Below are positions 9,606-18,341 of a stretch of DNA of 64,000 nucleotides, in pieces. Origin of the DNA: Rubellimicrobium arenae (GTDB taxonomy: Bacteria > Pseudomonadota > Alphaproteobacteria > Rhodobacterales > Rhodobacteraceae); contig NZ_JAFMST010000010.1 of assembly GCF_017916275.1 (NCBI RefSeq), positions 64,726 to 128,725 on the forward strand, in the 5' to 3' direction. A model generated the notes under the pieces. The model was not told the DNA's origin. It did no database searches and worked only from the letters and a program-made list of their open reading frames with translations. Positions within the stretch are counted from its first letter, which is position 1; each line of letters starts with the position of its first letter. The position numbers were made by a program, and so were the translations under genes.

Positions 9606-10129
9606 TGCGTGACCGGCGCCGTCAGCATGAGCGAAGGTGCCGGCTCCTCGAGATCCTCGGCGCTCTGGCCCTCGGCCGGGAGGTCGATCCAGCGGGTCAC
9701 CGTGTCGCCGCACTCCTGCAGGACGGGGAAGTACAGCATCTGGCCGGGCACGCCGCCGTCCGGGAGATGGGCGCGGAACACGAATTCGTCGTACCACGCG
9801 TCGGGCAGCTCGCCGCCGCGCCAGGTGATCTCCCGCACGCCTTCGGTCAGCGTCTCGCCCCAGAGTTGGACGGGCTCCGCGTAGGCGCCGGTCGTCGTCT
9901 CGATCGTCCAGCCGGGCTTGGGCATGGGCTTCACGGCGATGACGCCATCCGGGATCTGCACCCGGATTCCGGTGGTGGCCTTACCTTCGCAGCCGTGACC
10001 GACCCGCAGGACCGCCTTGTAGGTGCTGCCGGCCGGAGCCTCGGACGTTTCGAGGGTGATATGTGCGAGGGCCGGAAGGGCCAGCCCGAGGAAGAGTGCC
10101 CCCGCGAGGGTCAGGGTCTTGATGGTCAT
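9602..10129 (-). CDS. YcnI-like (DUF1775) periplasmic copper-binding protein
   Basis: This 175-residue protein has a signal peptide (residues 1-22, ending ALAHITLE). The predicted mature N-terminal His, followed by a DUF1775 fold (GSTYKAVLRVGHGCEG near residue 38, and PKPGW with later Trp residues), matches YcnI. In that family the N-terminal His and a Trp form a copper site. It overlaps the CopC-CopD fusion in an ATGA, mirroring the ycnI-ycnJ order of Bacillus. Next to the nos operon this pair plausibly supplies or balances copper for the heavily copper-loaded NosZ. The upstream 60 bp contain a short GC hairpin (GCCCC-GGC-GGGGC at 10147-10159), but no clear copper-regulator box was recognised. 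Confidence 0.92.
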   Translation of the reverse strand: MTIKTLTLAGALFLGLALPALAHITLETSEAPAGSTYKAVLRVGHGCEGKATTGIRVQIPDGVIAVKPMPKPGWTIETTTGAYAEPVQLWGETLTEGVREITWRGGELPDAWYDEFVFRAHLPDGGVPGQMLYFPVLQECGDTVTRWIDLPAEGQSAEDLEEPAPSLMLTAPVTQ

Positions 10130-11440
10130 TGTGTCATCCAGGTTTGGCCCCGGCGGGGCGATGATCGGGAAGCAGGTATGGCCCGTCTAATCGCTTGCGG
10201 ACCGAGCCGGTTTGGCCTGGCGCAAACTTCGGACGCGTCGGACCCCACACGGCGTGGCTTGGGCGCAAGGCATGGTCCTGCCTATGGCCTGCGCCCGCGC
10301 GGATCTTCGCTGCGTTGCCGAAGGTGATGGCGCGACGCATCGGGCCGCGTGTGGCCGGTCCGGCGCGCCTCGCCCGGCGGCCCAGGTCACATGACGCCCT
10401 GGTCGCTCTCTTGTCGATCTTGGGGGCCTGCCGCGGGCCGGGTCAGGTCGACCGCAGAGTGGAACAGGGCCAGTTGAGCCCGGTGCAGGAGGGCCATGCT
10501 GCCGATGGCCGGATTCGCGGAATACGGGATCGCCCTCCCCGGCATCCGATTATCGGCGGATCTTCAGGCCCCCCTTCTCCCGGCTCCATCGATGTTGGCG
10601 ACATGATCGGACGGCGGGCGCACGGAGCCGGGGAGCGGCTTGGATTGCGGTCGGGGGGGCGTCCTTGCTGCTGAACGCTGTCCTGTTCTCGGGACCTGCT
10701 GACCTCCGATCCGTCAGGCCTTGTGCCGGGGTGCCGATGGATGACGCGCAGCTCTGACGCTGGTTCGGCCGCGCCAGCAGGTGGTTCCGCCGATTGCGGA
10801 GCGAACGGACCTTCTGTGATCGGGCGGACAAGATGCTGATGCGCGTTCGACCGCTTGGCCCGCAAGATCCGATCGCGTTTCGATCGTCGCCAATGTGCCC
10901 CGGCGATCCTTGGTCATCATGTGCCGTGGTCCCAGGCGCGGCGATCCGAGCTATTGCGGCGATGATGTCGTTACGGAGGACACCGGCGGAGATCCTGGCC
11001 CATATCGCGGCGGGCCTGCTACAAATCCGTAACCAGGAACTGTAACGGCACCGTCCTGATTGGGCATGGCAGCCGTCCAGTCGGAAGATCGGCGCCGTCA
11101 CGAGCCCTCGCATAAGGCTGTAGTCAAAGTCATTCTTCCCAGAATGTTAGGAATTTAGTCCCTTTGATCTTGACGCAAGTGGCCAAGGCGTAAGCTACGC
11201 TCCCTGATCCAAGCTCATTCGGCATTCCGAGGCCGCAAGACCTGCGCAGCCTTCGGGGTGGCGACGCGGGATGTCGTCAGGGGTTGTTCAATGGAGCTCG
11301 GGCAATCTGAATCTCGTCAGGATGAGGCGTAGGACGCCACATTGAAGGCGAAAGTGCATCCAATTATCGCCGTATTTTAACCGTAAGGTTAACGATGTGC
11401 TGCGATCAAGGATCGCTTCTCGACTCTGGGGTGCTAGGGG
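10130..11440. other. 1.3-kb stretch without a supported gene
   Basis: Several reading frames of 60-190 codons exist on both strands, but none has a recognisable domain, a ribosome site or the strong third-position GC pattern of the neighbouring genes. They look rich in Arg, Ser and Ala from out-of-frame reading. The right third (about 11100-11440) is clearly more AT-rich. A perfect small inverted repeat CATTCT-TCCC-AGAATG lies at 11131-11146. The segment could be a decayed gene or element, or regulatory DNA. I found no transposase motif. Confidence 0.5.
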
Positions 11441-11794
11441 ATGTTGCCGGTAAGCTTCCGTCGGACTGCTTCGTATCTGCTGGTCCACTTCCTGCTCGGC
11501 GGACTCTTTGCCGCAAGCAGCTTCGGGGCTCTGGTTCTCGCGATCGCTCTTCTCGTGAACCTGAGCAACCATCAGGTTCACGAGGCCCTCCTTGGGATGG
11601 GGCTGCTCCTGGGGTTCACCTATCTCATGATGCTGAGCCTGGGTCGGCTGCGGGACGCCCGTCACCAGGAACGCCAGTCGGCCTGGCGCTTCCCGGCGCA
11701 GGAGCGTTCGGTTGCAAGGCTCACCCGTTTTCCAAGGACGCTGCCCGTTGGCGCGCGTACGCGGATGCACTCCCAGGAGCCGGCTCGGGCCTGA
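11441..11794 (+). CDS. Small hypothetical membrane protein
   Basis: This is a 117-codon frame. Two hydrophobic segments (about residues 12-36 and 46-66) suggest a small two-helix membrane protein, joined by NLSNHQVHEA. The C-terminal third is basic and looks less gene-like. An AGGGG lies directly before the ATG, which is too close for a normal ribosome site, and a TTG three bases later would be spaced slightly better. No family was recognised and no operon partner is apparent. It may be a real orphan gene whose 3' part is degenerate, or a chance frame. Confidence 0.45.
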   Translation: MLPVSFRRTASYLLVHFLLGGLFAASSFGALVLAIALLVNLSNHQVHEALLGMGLLLGFTYLMMLSLGRLRDARHQERQSAWRFPAQERSVARLTRFPRTLPVGARTRMHSQEPARA

Positions 11795-11925
11795 GCGGCG
11801 GGCGTCCTGACCTGACCGGGTGCACTCGGCTGAGAGACTGCTCCTGAAGGGACTCCGGACGGCATTCCTGCGGCGAGGTCCGTCGCTCCGCCCCCGGTGA
11901 GCCAGGCCGGGAGTGCGCTGGGCGC

Positions 11926-12666
11926 TCAGGCCGACCGGATGCGGTAGTGATAGGCGTAGGCCGTTTCGAAGCCGAGGCTCGCGTAGAGCCGCTCCGCCGG
12001 GGCATTGCCGCGCCGGACTTGCAGATAGGCGCCTCGGGCGCCCATCTGCGCCCCCCAGCCCATCAAAGCCCGCGTCAGAGTGGCTCCATGCCCGCGACCC
12101 CGTGCCGCGGGATCGACGACGATGTCGAAAAGGCCGACGAGCCCCCGTTCCTGGACGGCAAGCCCGAATCCCAGCGGCGAGCCCTTGTCGTGCAGCGTGG
12201 CAAAGGCCGCGGGCCAGGCGATTGAGCCCACCACCGCATCATGCAGGGGTCGGAAGGCCCCCGTGACTGCATTGGCCCGACAGATCCCGTCGAGCCACGG
12301 GGCCGAGGGCTGGTCGTCAATGCGAACGGACGCATGATCGTGGGCCGCATCCAGCCGCGCCCCGAGGACGATCGACGGGTCCGCCACTTGGTAGCCAGCC
12401 TGCGCCAGTTCGGCCTCGGCGTCGCGGGGCGCCAAGGGGGTCAGCCTGAAGACGGTTGGCAATCCATGTCGGGCATAGAGCGCTTCGGCCACACGCCTCA
12501 CCTCGGCCATGTCGCCCCGAGGCGCCATCGCATTGGCGGAGTTGGCGCGCTTGGTGCAGCCCCCGGCCAGCCGAAGCAGCCACCCCTCGACGGTGATCGT
12601 CTGGAGCGCCGGCCAGGCATTCAGGGCGCGCTCTTCGAGCGCCAGCACGGAGGACCGCTTGAGCAT
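11926..12666 (-). CDS. GNAT-family N-acetyltransferase
   Basis: This 246-residue protein has a C-terminal GNAT core. VGLFDIVVDPAARGRG (about residues 176-191) contains the R/Q-x-x-G-x-G/A acetyl-CoA-binding loop in the form RGRGHG. It is followed by the characteristic NAPAERLYASLGFE helix and a YHYR(I/T) end. The N-terminal half (residues 1-110) resembles the extra domain found in GNAT proteins that acetylate small molecules or amino acids. The acceptor is not predictable from sequence. The gene stands alone, 77 bp downstream of the DeoR stop on the same strand, and could be cotranscribed with deoR. Confidence 0.85.
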   Translation of the reverse strand: MLKRSSVLALEERALNAWPALQTITVEGWLLRLAGGCTKRANSANAMAPRGDMAEVRRVAEALYARHGLPTVFRLTPLAPRDAEAELAQAGYQVADPSIVLGARLDAAHDHASVRIDDQPSAPWLDGICRANAVTGAFRPLHDAVVGSIAWPAAFATLHDKGSPLGFGLAVQERGLVGLFDIVVDPAARGRGHGATLTRALMGWGAQMGARGAYLQVRRGNAPAERLYASLGFETAYAYHYRIRSA

Positions 12667-12743
12667 GCAGGATGGTTACCAGTCCACGGCCGATGCGACC
12701 AGTCACGGGAAGGATGGTGGTTGCGCCGACCGTGAGGGAGAAT

Positions 12744-13484
12744 CTAGGCCGCCAGGCAGTCCACGCCGTCGGGCAACCAGGCCGGCCGGTCGTCGAGCGT
12801 GACCAGGGTGGTAACGGCCTCCAGGGGCGCGATCTGGAACGGCGAGGTCGTCGCGATCTTGTCCGGCGTGGCCAGCACCACGGTCTCGGCCGCGGATCGG
12901 ATCAGGCAGGCCTTGAGCGCCGCTTCCTCGGGATGACCGGTCGTGAGGCCGGCCTCGGGGTGTACGCCCGTCACCCCCAGGAACAGCAGGTCCGCCGCGA
13001 TGCGCCCGAAGGCTTCGGCGGTGGTTGCGCCCAGCGCCACCATGGAGAGCTTCAGAAGCGTGCCGCCAATCAGGAGGACGTCCACCCGCTCGAAGGGCTC
13101 GAGGGCGGCGGCGACCGTAGGGCTGTGAGTCACGATGGTGGCGCGCAGGTCGCGGGGGAGGGCCTGCACAAGCGCCAGATGGGTCGTGCCACCGTCAAGG
13201 ATGACGATCTGCCCCGGCCGGACCAGCTCGGCCGCGCGCCGACCGAGCCGGACCTTGGCCTCGGTCTGCAGCGCCCCCCGTTCGGCCAAGGGCCGGTGCG
13301 TCGGGGAAGCGGCCAGCGCACCGCCATGGACACGCGTCAGCCGCCCTTCGGCGGCCAGTTCCCGCAGGTCGCGCCGGATCGTGTCCTCGGAGACATTCAA
13401 TTCGTGCGCGAGGGCCGTTGCGACAAGGCGGCCTTCGGCGGCGAGGCGGTCTAGGAGAAGGGCTTTGCGCTCTCGGGTCAGCAT
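12744..13484 (-). CDS. DeoR-family transcriptional regulator
   Basis: This 246-residue DeoR-type repressor starts MLTRERKALLLDRLA and has the family helix-turn-helix (VSEDTIRRDLRELAAEG, residues 31-47) followed by RVHGGA. The C-terminal sensor domain shows the DeoRC motifs ILDGGTTHLAL (residues 95-105) and LLFLGVTGVHPEAGLTT (166-182), which normally bind a phosphorylated sugar. The frame is open far upstream, but the start at 13484 is placed by alignment with the family and leaves a compact intergenic region with the adjacent divergent gene. That region carries three phased repeats that look like its operator. The ligand is unknown, and the neighbouring DUF4406-like gene is the obvious target. 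Confidence 0.92.
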   Translation of the reverse strand: MLTRERKALLLDRLAAEGRLVATALAHELNVSEDTIRRDLRELAAEGRLTRVHGGALAASPTHRPLAERGALQTEAKVRLGRRAAELVRPGQIVILDGGTTHLALVQALPRDLRATIVTHSPTVAAALEPFERVDVLLIGGTLLKLSMVALGATTAEAFGRIAADLLFLGVTGVHPEAGLTTGHPEEAALKACLIRSAAETVVLATPDKIATTSPFQIAPLEAVTTLVTLDDRPAWLPDGVDCLAA

Positions 13485-13512
13485 GGATGGGCCTGAGTGG
13501 ATGTAAGTGAAC

Positions 13513-13541
13513 TTGCACGATATTGCACGATCATGCATGAT
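13513..13541. promoter_or_regulatory. Probable DeoR operator: three 10-bp-phased repeats
   Basis: TGCACGAT occurs at 13514-13521 and 13524-13531 and is followed in exact 10-bp phase by TGCATGAT at 13534-13541. The last copy is also part of a perfect 12-bp palindrome, ATCATGCATGAT (13530-13541). DeoR-family repressors often bind tandem direct repeats of about one helical turn. The site lies between the divergent starts at 13484 and 13577, so it could control both genes. Confidence 0.65.
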
Positions 13542-13576
13542 GTGGCAAGCCAATGCCAGCAACCATGGAGGTTCCG

Positions 13577-13978
13577 ATGCCCAAGCCCATGATGATCCTG
13601 ATCGCCGGCCCGTACCGCTCCGGCACGGGAGACGACCCCGAGAGGATGGCCGCCAACCTGCGACGCCTCGAGGAAGCGGCCTGGCCGATCTTCCGGAAGG
13701 GCCATGTGCCCATGATCGGCGAATGGGTCGCGCTTCCCGTGCTGCACGGTGCTGGCGGGAGTCAGGTCGGGGACGCCCTTTACGACCGCGTGATGCATCC
13801 GACGGCGCACCGGCTGCTGCAGCATTGCGACGCCGTGCTGCGGCTGCCCGGGGCCTCGACCGGCGCGGACAACGACGTGCGGATCGCTCGGGAGCGGGGC
13901 ATTCCGGTCTACCACTCGCTCGACGAGATTCCGCTCGACACGGCCCTGGAGCCGGCCACTCCGGCGGCTTGCGCCTAA
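13577..13978 (+). CDS. DUF4406-like / nucleoside 2-deoxyribosyltransferase-fold protein
   Basis: This 133-residue protein resembles the DUF4406 family, which is related to nucleoside 2-deoxyribosyltransferases. A beta strand ends in LIAGPYRSG (residues 8-16). An Asp/Asn-rich helix and a conserved central segment CDAVLRLPGASTGADNDVRIARERGIPVY (residues about 86-114) give the G-x-S-x-G-A-x-x-(D/E) pattern used for sugar or nucleotide binding. A strong GGAGG at 13566-13570, 6 bases before ATG 13577, selects this start over the ATG at 13553. It is divergent from the DeoR regulator across the phased repeats, which suggests a sugar- or nucleoside-linked function. Its substrate is not known. Confidence 0.7.
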   Translation: MPKPMMILIAGPYRSGTGDDPERMAANLRRLEEAAWPIFRKGHVPMIGEWVALPVLHGAGGSQVGDALYDRVMHPTAHRLLQHCDAVLRLPGASTGADNDVRIARERGIPVYHSLDEIPLDTALEPATPAACA

Positions 13979-14212
13979 CGGAGCTCCGGCGCCACCCCCT
14001 GGTCCAGGTCATGGGCCCCAGCCCAGGGCTTGCGACGACATGGATCATGCGGTTGCATGACTCATCCTTCCAAGGTGGGACGGGTCGGACCAGGGTCCGC
14101 GAACCCGGCCCTCCGGATCCTGATCGATCCTCGACAGCGGCCCTGTCGGTTCAAGTCAGGCCGTGCCAAGGGCTTGGGCACCGGCAGCCGTCTGAGGAGT
14201 GGTTCGTCCCCG

Positions 14213-14560
14213 ATGCGCATCCTTGAGAACATCATCAGCGACCGCGGCTCGAAATATGCCGTGTCAGGGGGATCCTGCAGGTCGGCCGAGGAGGCCCGCG
14301 CCTTTCTGGCCGAGCTCAAGCGCAACAAGAGGTTCGCCAAGGCCACCCACAACTCCTGGGCGCTCCTTTGCGACGACGGCGCCTTGAAGAACGATGACGG
14401 CGAGGCCGGGGCGGGGCTGGTCATCCTGCGGATGCTCGAACGCAACGGGCTGCGCGACCACATCGTCGTGGTGACCCGCTGGTTCGGCGGCAAGCACCTG
14501 GGCGGCGACCGCTTCCGGCATGTGCAGGAGGCGGTGCGGATCTACCTGGCCGAACCGTGA
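14213..14560 (+). CDS. IMPACT/YigZ-like (UPF0029) single-domain protein
   Basis: This 115-residue protein contains the UPF0029 core: SKYAVSGGSCRSAEEARAFL near the N terminus, HNSWALLCDDG in the middle and TRWFGGKHLGGDRF (residues about 89-102), the hallmark WFGG-x-x-LG-x-x-R motif of YigZ and IMPACT. Most bacterial YigZ proteins are about 200 residues with a second EF-G-like domain, and here only the first domain is present. The start at 14213 follows a GAGGAG located 13 bases upstream. The frame continues further up without family similarity. The function in bacteria is uncertain (translation- or stress-related in eukaryotic IMPACT). Confidence 0.8.
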   Translation: MRILENIISDRGSKYAVSGGSCRSAEEARAFLAELKRNKRFAKATHNSWALLCDDGALKNDDGEAGAGLVILRMLERNGLRDHIVVVTRWFGGKHLGGDRFRHVQEAVRIYLAEP

Positions 14561-14737
14561 GCCCGGCCTCGTCTCCGGGGTGGTGCGCCAGCCGGCTGGC
14601 ATGGTTGCCGCCTCGCCCCACGATCGCCGCCGCGGCAATGGTGAAGGTGCGATCCGCCGGATCGGTCGAATCGGGGCGTCCTCGGCACGCTGTCCGTCTG
14701 CCGCGCTGCAGTCAGTCCCCGGGGCTGAAGGCCTTCA

Positions 14738-15298
14738 TCAGCGAGCGTCCCGGCTGAGCAGGAAGAAGAAAGGCCGCGCCATCCCGCGGCGCTCCATCAG
14801 GCCGATCAGCCGGGCCGCATCGATCTGGCGGAGATGATCCACGATGGGCTGACGGAGGTAGACGACCGCGACGCCGTCGCGGCCCTGGAACTCCCGTGGC
14901 TCGACCCGAGCGGCAGGACCCCTCGCCCGGAGCAGGGGGCTCAGGGCCCGAAAGGCCATGCGTGCCACGGGACTGTGGGCGAGCGCCGGCCACCGCAGCG
15001 CAAGGCCGGCCGGCATCCAGGCCGGCTCCAGAGCCTCGACCTGGCCGGAGGGGTGGCGGAACAGAAGAGGATGCACCCTGCCATCGGCCAGGATCTCCTT
15101 GCCGTGCCAGCCCAAGCCGTCCAGCAGGCCGTCAAGGGGATGCCCCGTGGGCAGGGTCCGGCCCAGCCAGACGCCCGTGAGGCCCGCCGGGTCCGCGCCG
15201 GGCAGGTCCACGAAGCGGTCCAGGGCCTCGCGCGGGCTGATCCCTTGGGATTGCCAATGCGCCAGCCAGCCTGGCCCGAACCGTCCTGACGCCACCAT
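14738..15298 (-). CDS. GXWXG/DUF4334 domain protein
   Basis: This 186-residue cytoplasmic protein has two recognised small domains of unknown function. The N-terminal GXWXG domain contains LTGVWLGRTLPTGHPLDG (residues about 40-57) and GWHGKE. The C-terminal DUF4334 domain contains DGVAVVYLRQPIVDHLR and ends RGMARPFFFLL. The start at 15298 has AGGAG about seven bases upstream, and the family homology begins just after it. It is a stand-alone gene upstream of nothing obviously related. The family is common in actinobacteria and proteobacteria and its biochemical role is not established. Confidence 0.85.
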   Translation of the reverse strand: MVASGRFGPGWLAHWQSQGISPREALDRFVDLPGADPAGLTGVWLGRTLPTGHPLDGLLDGLGWHGKEILADGRVHPLLFRHPSGQVEALEPAWMPAGLALRWPALAHSPVARMAFRALSPLLRARGPAARVEPREFQGRDGVAVVYLRQPIVDHLRQIDAARLIGLMERRGMARPFFFLLSRDAR

Positions 15299-15481
15299 GG
15301 CCCGCTCCTGTGCTTGCCGGGGACAGGACAAGACGTAGCGCGCCTCACCCAAAGCGCCCTTGGCCGGATTCGGCGACAAGACATCCCTGGGATCTGGCCA
15401 GCCTTGCGTGCCGGCTCCGGAGGCCGGGCGAGGCGCGAAGGATGCACGGCGGACGCACAGCCGCCGGCATCGCCCCGCCGT

Positions 15482-16972
15482 TCAGTGCGCGGTCAGCTTC
15501 TGGAGCGTTCCCGGCTTGTCATGGACCGCCAGCCGGTCGACGATCGTCTCGGACGCCTCGTTCAAGCCCACGACCCGCACCTCGGCTCCGTTGCGGCGGA
15601 ACTTCAGCACGGCCGTGTCGAGGGCCGCGACCGAGGAGATGTCCCAGATATGGGCGCGGCTCACGTCGATGGTGACCCGGGCGAGCGTCTCGCGGAAGTC
15701 GAAGGCCCGCAGGAACTCCTCGACGCTGGCGTAGAAGAGCTGCCCTTCGATCACGTAGGTCCGCTCCTGTCCGTCGGCGCTCAGGGTGGAGGTCACGCCG
15801 AAGAGCTGGGCGATCTTGGCGGCGAAGAACGCGCCCGAGAGCAGAACGCCCACGAGCACCCCGATGGCGAGGTTGTGGGTCCAGACCACGGTCGCGACGG
15901 TGGCCAGCATCACGACCGACGACGAGGTCGGATGCGTCCGGAGCGCCTTGAGCGAGGCCCAGGAGAAGGTGCCGACCGAGACCATGATCATGATCGCGAC
16001 GAGCGCGGGCATCGGGATGATGCTGACCCAGTCGCCCAGGCCCACCACCAGGATGAGGAGGAACACCCCCGCCACGAAGCAGGACAGCCGGCCGCGCCCG
16101 CCCGACTTCACGTTGATCATGGACTGCCCGATCATGGCGCATCCGGCCATGCCGCCGATGAAGCCGGTCGCGACGTTGGCGAGACCCTGGCCGATGCATT
16201 CCTGGTTGCGATCCGAGCGCGTGTCGGTGAGCTCGTCCACGAGGTTCTGGGTCATCAGGCTCTCGAGGAGCCCCACCACGGCCACGGCGGCCGAATAAGG
16301 AAAGATGATGGCCAGCGTCTCGAGGGTGAGGGGCACGTCCGGCAGCAGGAACATGGGCAGCGTGTCCGGGAGCTGTCCCATGTCGCCGACCGTGCGCACG
16401 TCCCAACCCATGGCCAGCGTCAGCGCGGTCAGCACGACGATGGTCACCAGGGGCGAGGGCACCGCCTTCGTCAGGCGCGGGAACAGGTAGATGATGGCGA
16501 GCCCGGCCGCCACGAGAGCGTAGGTGAGCGGGCCCACGCGCGACGGATCGAGCTCGGGCAGCTGGGCCATGAAGATGAGGATCGCGAGCGCGTTCACGAA
16601 GCCCGTCATCACCGAGCGCGAGACGAAGCGCATGACCGCGCCCAGCCGCAGGAGCCCCGCCCCGATCTGGAGGAGGCCCGCCAGCACGGTGGCGGCCAGG
16701 AGGTATTCGAGGCCGTGGTCGCGCACGAGCGTGACCATCAGGACGGCGGTGGCGGCGGTGGCGGCCGAGATCATGCCGGGGCGCCCGCCTGCGATGGCGG
16801 TGACGACGGCGATGGAGAAGGACGCGTAGAGCCCGACCTTGGGGTCGACGCCCGCGATGATGGAAAAGGCGATCGCCTCGGGGATGAGCGCGAGCGCCAC
16901 GACGAGCCCCGAGAGGAGGTCGGCGCGGATGTGGCCCAGCCATTCCTGGCGGTAGGCGGCAATTGATGTCAT
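15482..16972 (-). CDS. SulP-family anion transporter with STAS domain
   Basis: This 496-residue protein belongs to the SLC26/SulP family. It has about 12 hydrophobic segments, with the family motif [27 protein letters not shown] split over residues 23-50. Other family segments are [23 protein letters not shown] (around 275-297) and a C-terminal STAS domain (about 390-490, ending [10 protein letters not shown]). SulP proteins of this short type transport sulfate, bicarbonate or other anions, usually with Na+ or H+. Substrate choice cannot be read from sequence. The ATG at 16972 is chosen because the similarity starts there, although a GTG further up keeps the frame open. It appears to be a single-gene unit. 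Confidence 0.92.
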   Translation of the reverse strand: MTSIAAYRQEWLGHIRADLLSGLVVALALIPEAIAFSIIAGVDPKVGLYASFSIAVVTAIAGGRPGMISAATAATAVLMVTLVRDHGLEYLLAATVLAGLLQIGAGLLRLGAVMRFVSRSVMTGFVNALAILIFMAQLPELDPSRVGPLTYALVAAGLAIIYLFPRLTKAVPSPLVTIVVLTALTLAMGWDVRTVGDMGQLPDTLPMFLLPDVPLTLETLAIIFPYSAAVAVVGLLESLMTQNLVDELTDTRSDRNQECIGQGLANVATGFIGGMAGCAMIGQSMINVKSGGRGRLSCFVAGVFLLILVVGLGDWVSIIPMPALVAIMIMVSVGTFSWASLKALRTHPTSSSVVMLATVATVVWTHNLAIGVLVGVLLSGAFFAAKIAQLFGVTSTLSADGQERTYVIEGQLFYASVEEFLRAFDFRETLARVTIDVSRAHIWDISSVAALDTAVLKFRRNGAEVRVVGLNEASETIVDRLAVHDKPGTLQKLTAH

Positions 16973-17330
16973 GCGTGTTCGATGTTCAACGAGGGCCCAT
17001 CCGGTCAGCCCGATACGGGTCTCCGGCAGCACGGATCGGGCGTATCGGTTGTCCGGCGGATCGGCGGCCGGAAGAGCCACCCGGGATCTCACCGGGTCCA
17101 GTCGAATGAATGCCTCTTAGGGCAAGGGCGCGACAGGGGGCAACCCCAAAGGCGCCGGCGGTCCGGCGATCGGACCCGGCACCCGGTCGCCGCGCCCGGC
17201 TCAGGGGCATGTGCGTCGTGCCAAGAGGCAGAGTGCCCAAGGTGCCGGCATGGATCCTGGCCCAGGGCCGCAAGAGGTTCCGCGTCCCGGCGGCAAAGGC
17301 GGTAACCGGCTCCCTCGGGCGCAGGAACCG
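16973..17330. other. 358-bp intergenic region
   Basis: The region lies between the start of the SulP gene and the end of the GlxA-type regulator, both on the minus strand. It must hold the SulP promoter. I saw no convincing gene, hairpin or operator. Confidence 0.5.
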
Positions 17331-18281
17331 TCAGGTCAGGCCGGCGCGCTGTGAGCCCGGCGAGATGCCATACCGTTCGCGGAACACGCGGGAAAAATGC
17401 GAGGTGGAGTTGAAGCCGCTGGCCATCGCGATCTCGGACAGGGACTGCTCGCTTTGGACGATCAGGTTGCGCGCCCGGTGAAGGCGCAGCTCCATCGCAT
17501 AGCGCTTGGGCGAGGTGCCGAGATGACGGTCGAAGAGCCGCTCGAGCTGGCGGGTCGAGATCCCGAGCTCGGCGGCGACCTCGCAGGGCCGGGGCGGCGC
17601 CTCGAGACGCTCCTCGAAGATCTTGACCGCGCGAACCAGGGTGGAGTTCCGCGTCCCGTGGCGCGCCTGGACCGAGACGCGCTGGCCGGCGCTGCCCTCG
17701 CGCACGGCATTGTAGACCATCTGGTCAGCCACCTCGACGGCAAGGTCCTTGCCGTGCTCGAGGCCAATCATGTGCAGCATCAGGTCCGCCGCGGCGGTCC
17801 CGCCCGAAGCGGTGACAAAGCGCGGTCCGGCCACGAACACGGACGGGCGCAGGATCACCTCGGGGAACCGCTCGGACATGAGGTCGTGGTAGGCCCAGTG
17901 GATCGCCGTCTCGACCCCGTCGAGGAAGCCGGCCTCGGCCAGGACGAAGGCGCCCGAGCAGATGGCGCCGATCCGGCGCCCGCGGGCCTTTTCGCGCCGG
18001 AGGAAGGCGAGCACCTCGGGTGTCACGCGACGCTCGACGTTCAGGCCCGAGACGACAAAGAGCCGCGCGTCGCGGTCGAGCGGATCGAGCCCGCCGTCCA
18101 CGCGGGTCAGGAGGCCGTTGGAGCTGCGTGCATCCCGCCCGGCCTCGGAGATCAGCGACCAGCGGTAAAGGGTCCGACCGGCCACGAGGTTCGCGATCCG
18201 CAGCGGCTCGATCGCGCAGGAGAAGGCGAGATGGGTGAAATCCTCGATGAGGAGGAAGGCGATCGACTGGGGCTCGGTCAT
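17331..18281 (-). CDS. GlxA-family (DJ-1/PfpI + AraC) transcriptional regulator, GbdR-like
   Basis: This 316-residue protein has an N-terminal DJ-1/PfpI-like domain (residues about 5-180) with the elbow GAICSGAFVLAEAG and a family-typical FVTASGG. It is followed by an AraC-type DNA-binding domain (about 215-310) with LGISTRQLERLFDRHLG and EIAMASGFNSTSHFSRVFRERYG, the two helix-turn-helix units. Members of this family such as GbdR and CdhR control glycine betaine, dimethylglycine and carnitine catabolism. It sits directly downstream of a betaine-type ABC operon on the same strand, which supports a similar role here. The Cys in the elbow is present, although these regulators are not thought to be catalytic. 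Confidence 0.9.
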   Translation of the reverse strand: MTEPQSIAFLLIEDFTHLAFSCAIEPLRIANLVAGRTLYRWSLISEAGRDARSSNGLLTRVDGGLDPLDRDARLFVVSGLNVERRVTPEVLAFLRREKARGRRIGAICSGAFVLAEAGFLDGVETAIHWAYHDLMSERFPEVILRPSVFVAGPRFVTASGGTAAADLMLHMIGLEHGKDLAVEVADQMVYNAVREGSAGQRVSVQARHGTRNSTLVRAVKIFEERLEAPPRPCEVAAELGISTRQLERLFDRHLGTSPKRYAMELRLHRARNLIVQSEQSLSEIAMASGFNSTSHFSRVFRERYGISPGSQRAGLT

Positions 18282-18312
18282 GGCGGCACGCGGGGCAGGC
18301 GGGGGGAAAGGA

Positions 18313-18328
18313 CGCCCGTTCCCGGGCG
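18313..18328 (-). terminator. Possible terminator after proX
   Basis: A perfect 6-bp stem CGCCCG-TTCC-CGGGCG lies in the 60-bp gap after the proX stop. On the minus strand it is followed by TCCTTTCC, a weak pyrimidine tail. It may attenuate read-through into the regulator gene rather than terminate fully. Confidence 0.4.
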
Positions 18329-18341
18329 CCCTCGGTGTGGT

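Noticed and set aside
7890-9884. 664-codon plus-strand frame over the CopC-CopD fusion
   Set aside because: It is antisense to a well-supported membrane protein, and the product is Arg/Gly/Pro-rich without any motif.
10147-10159. Short GC hairpin upstream of the YcnI-like gene as a possible riboswitch or copper regulator site
   Set aside because: Only a 5-bp stem with a 3-nt loop, expected often at this GC content. No copper-regulator consensus was seen.
10195-11113. Overlapping frames of 140-190 codons on both strands, considered as a transposase or toxin remnant
   Set aside because: I searched by eye for IS-type catalytic or C-terminal motifs and saw none. Codon pattern is not gene-like.
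11161-11180. TTGAT-like half of an FNR/NNR box at TTGATCTTGACGCAA
   Set aside because: The right half does not match ATCAA/GTCAA and no gene start lies at a suitable distance.
14130-14170. GGTTCAAGTC resembling a tRNA T-arm
   Set aside because: The flanking bases do not form a T-stem and no acceptor, D or anticodon arms can be drawn around it.
15314-16966. 550-codon plus-strand frame over the SulP gene
   Set aside because: His/Asp/Arg-rich shadow of the SulP coding frame.
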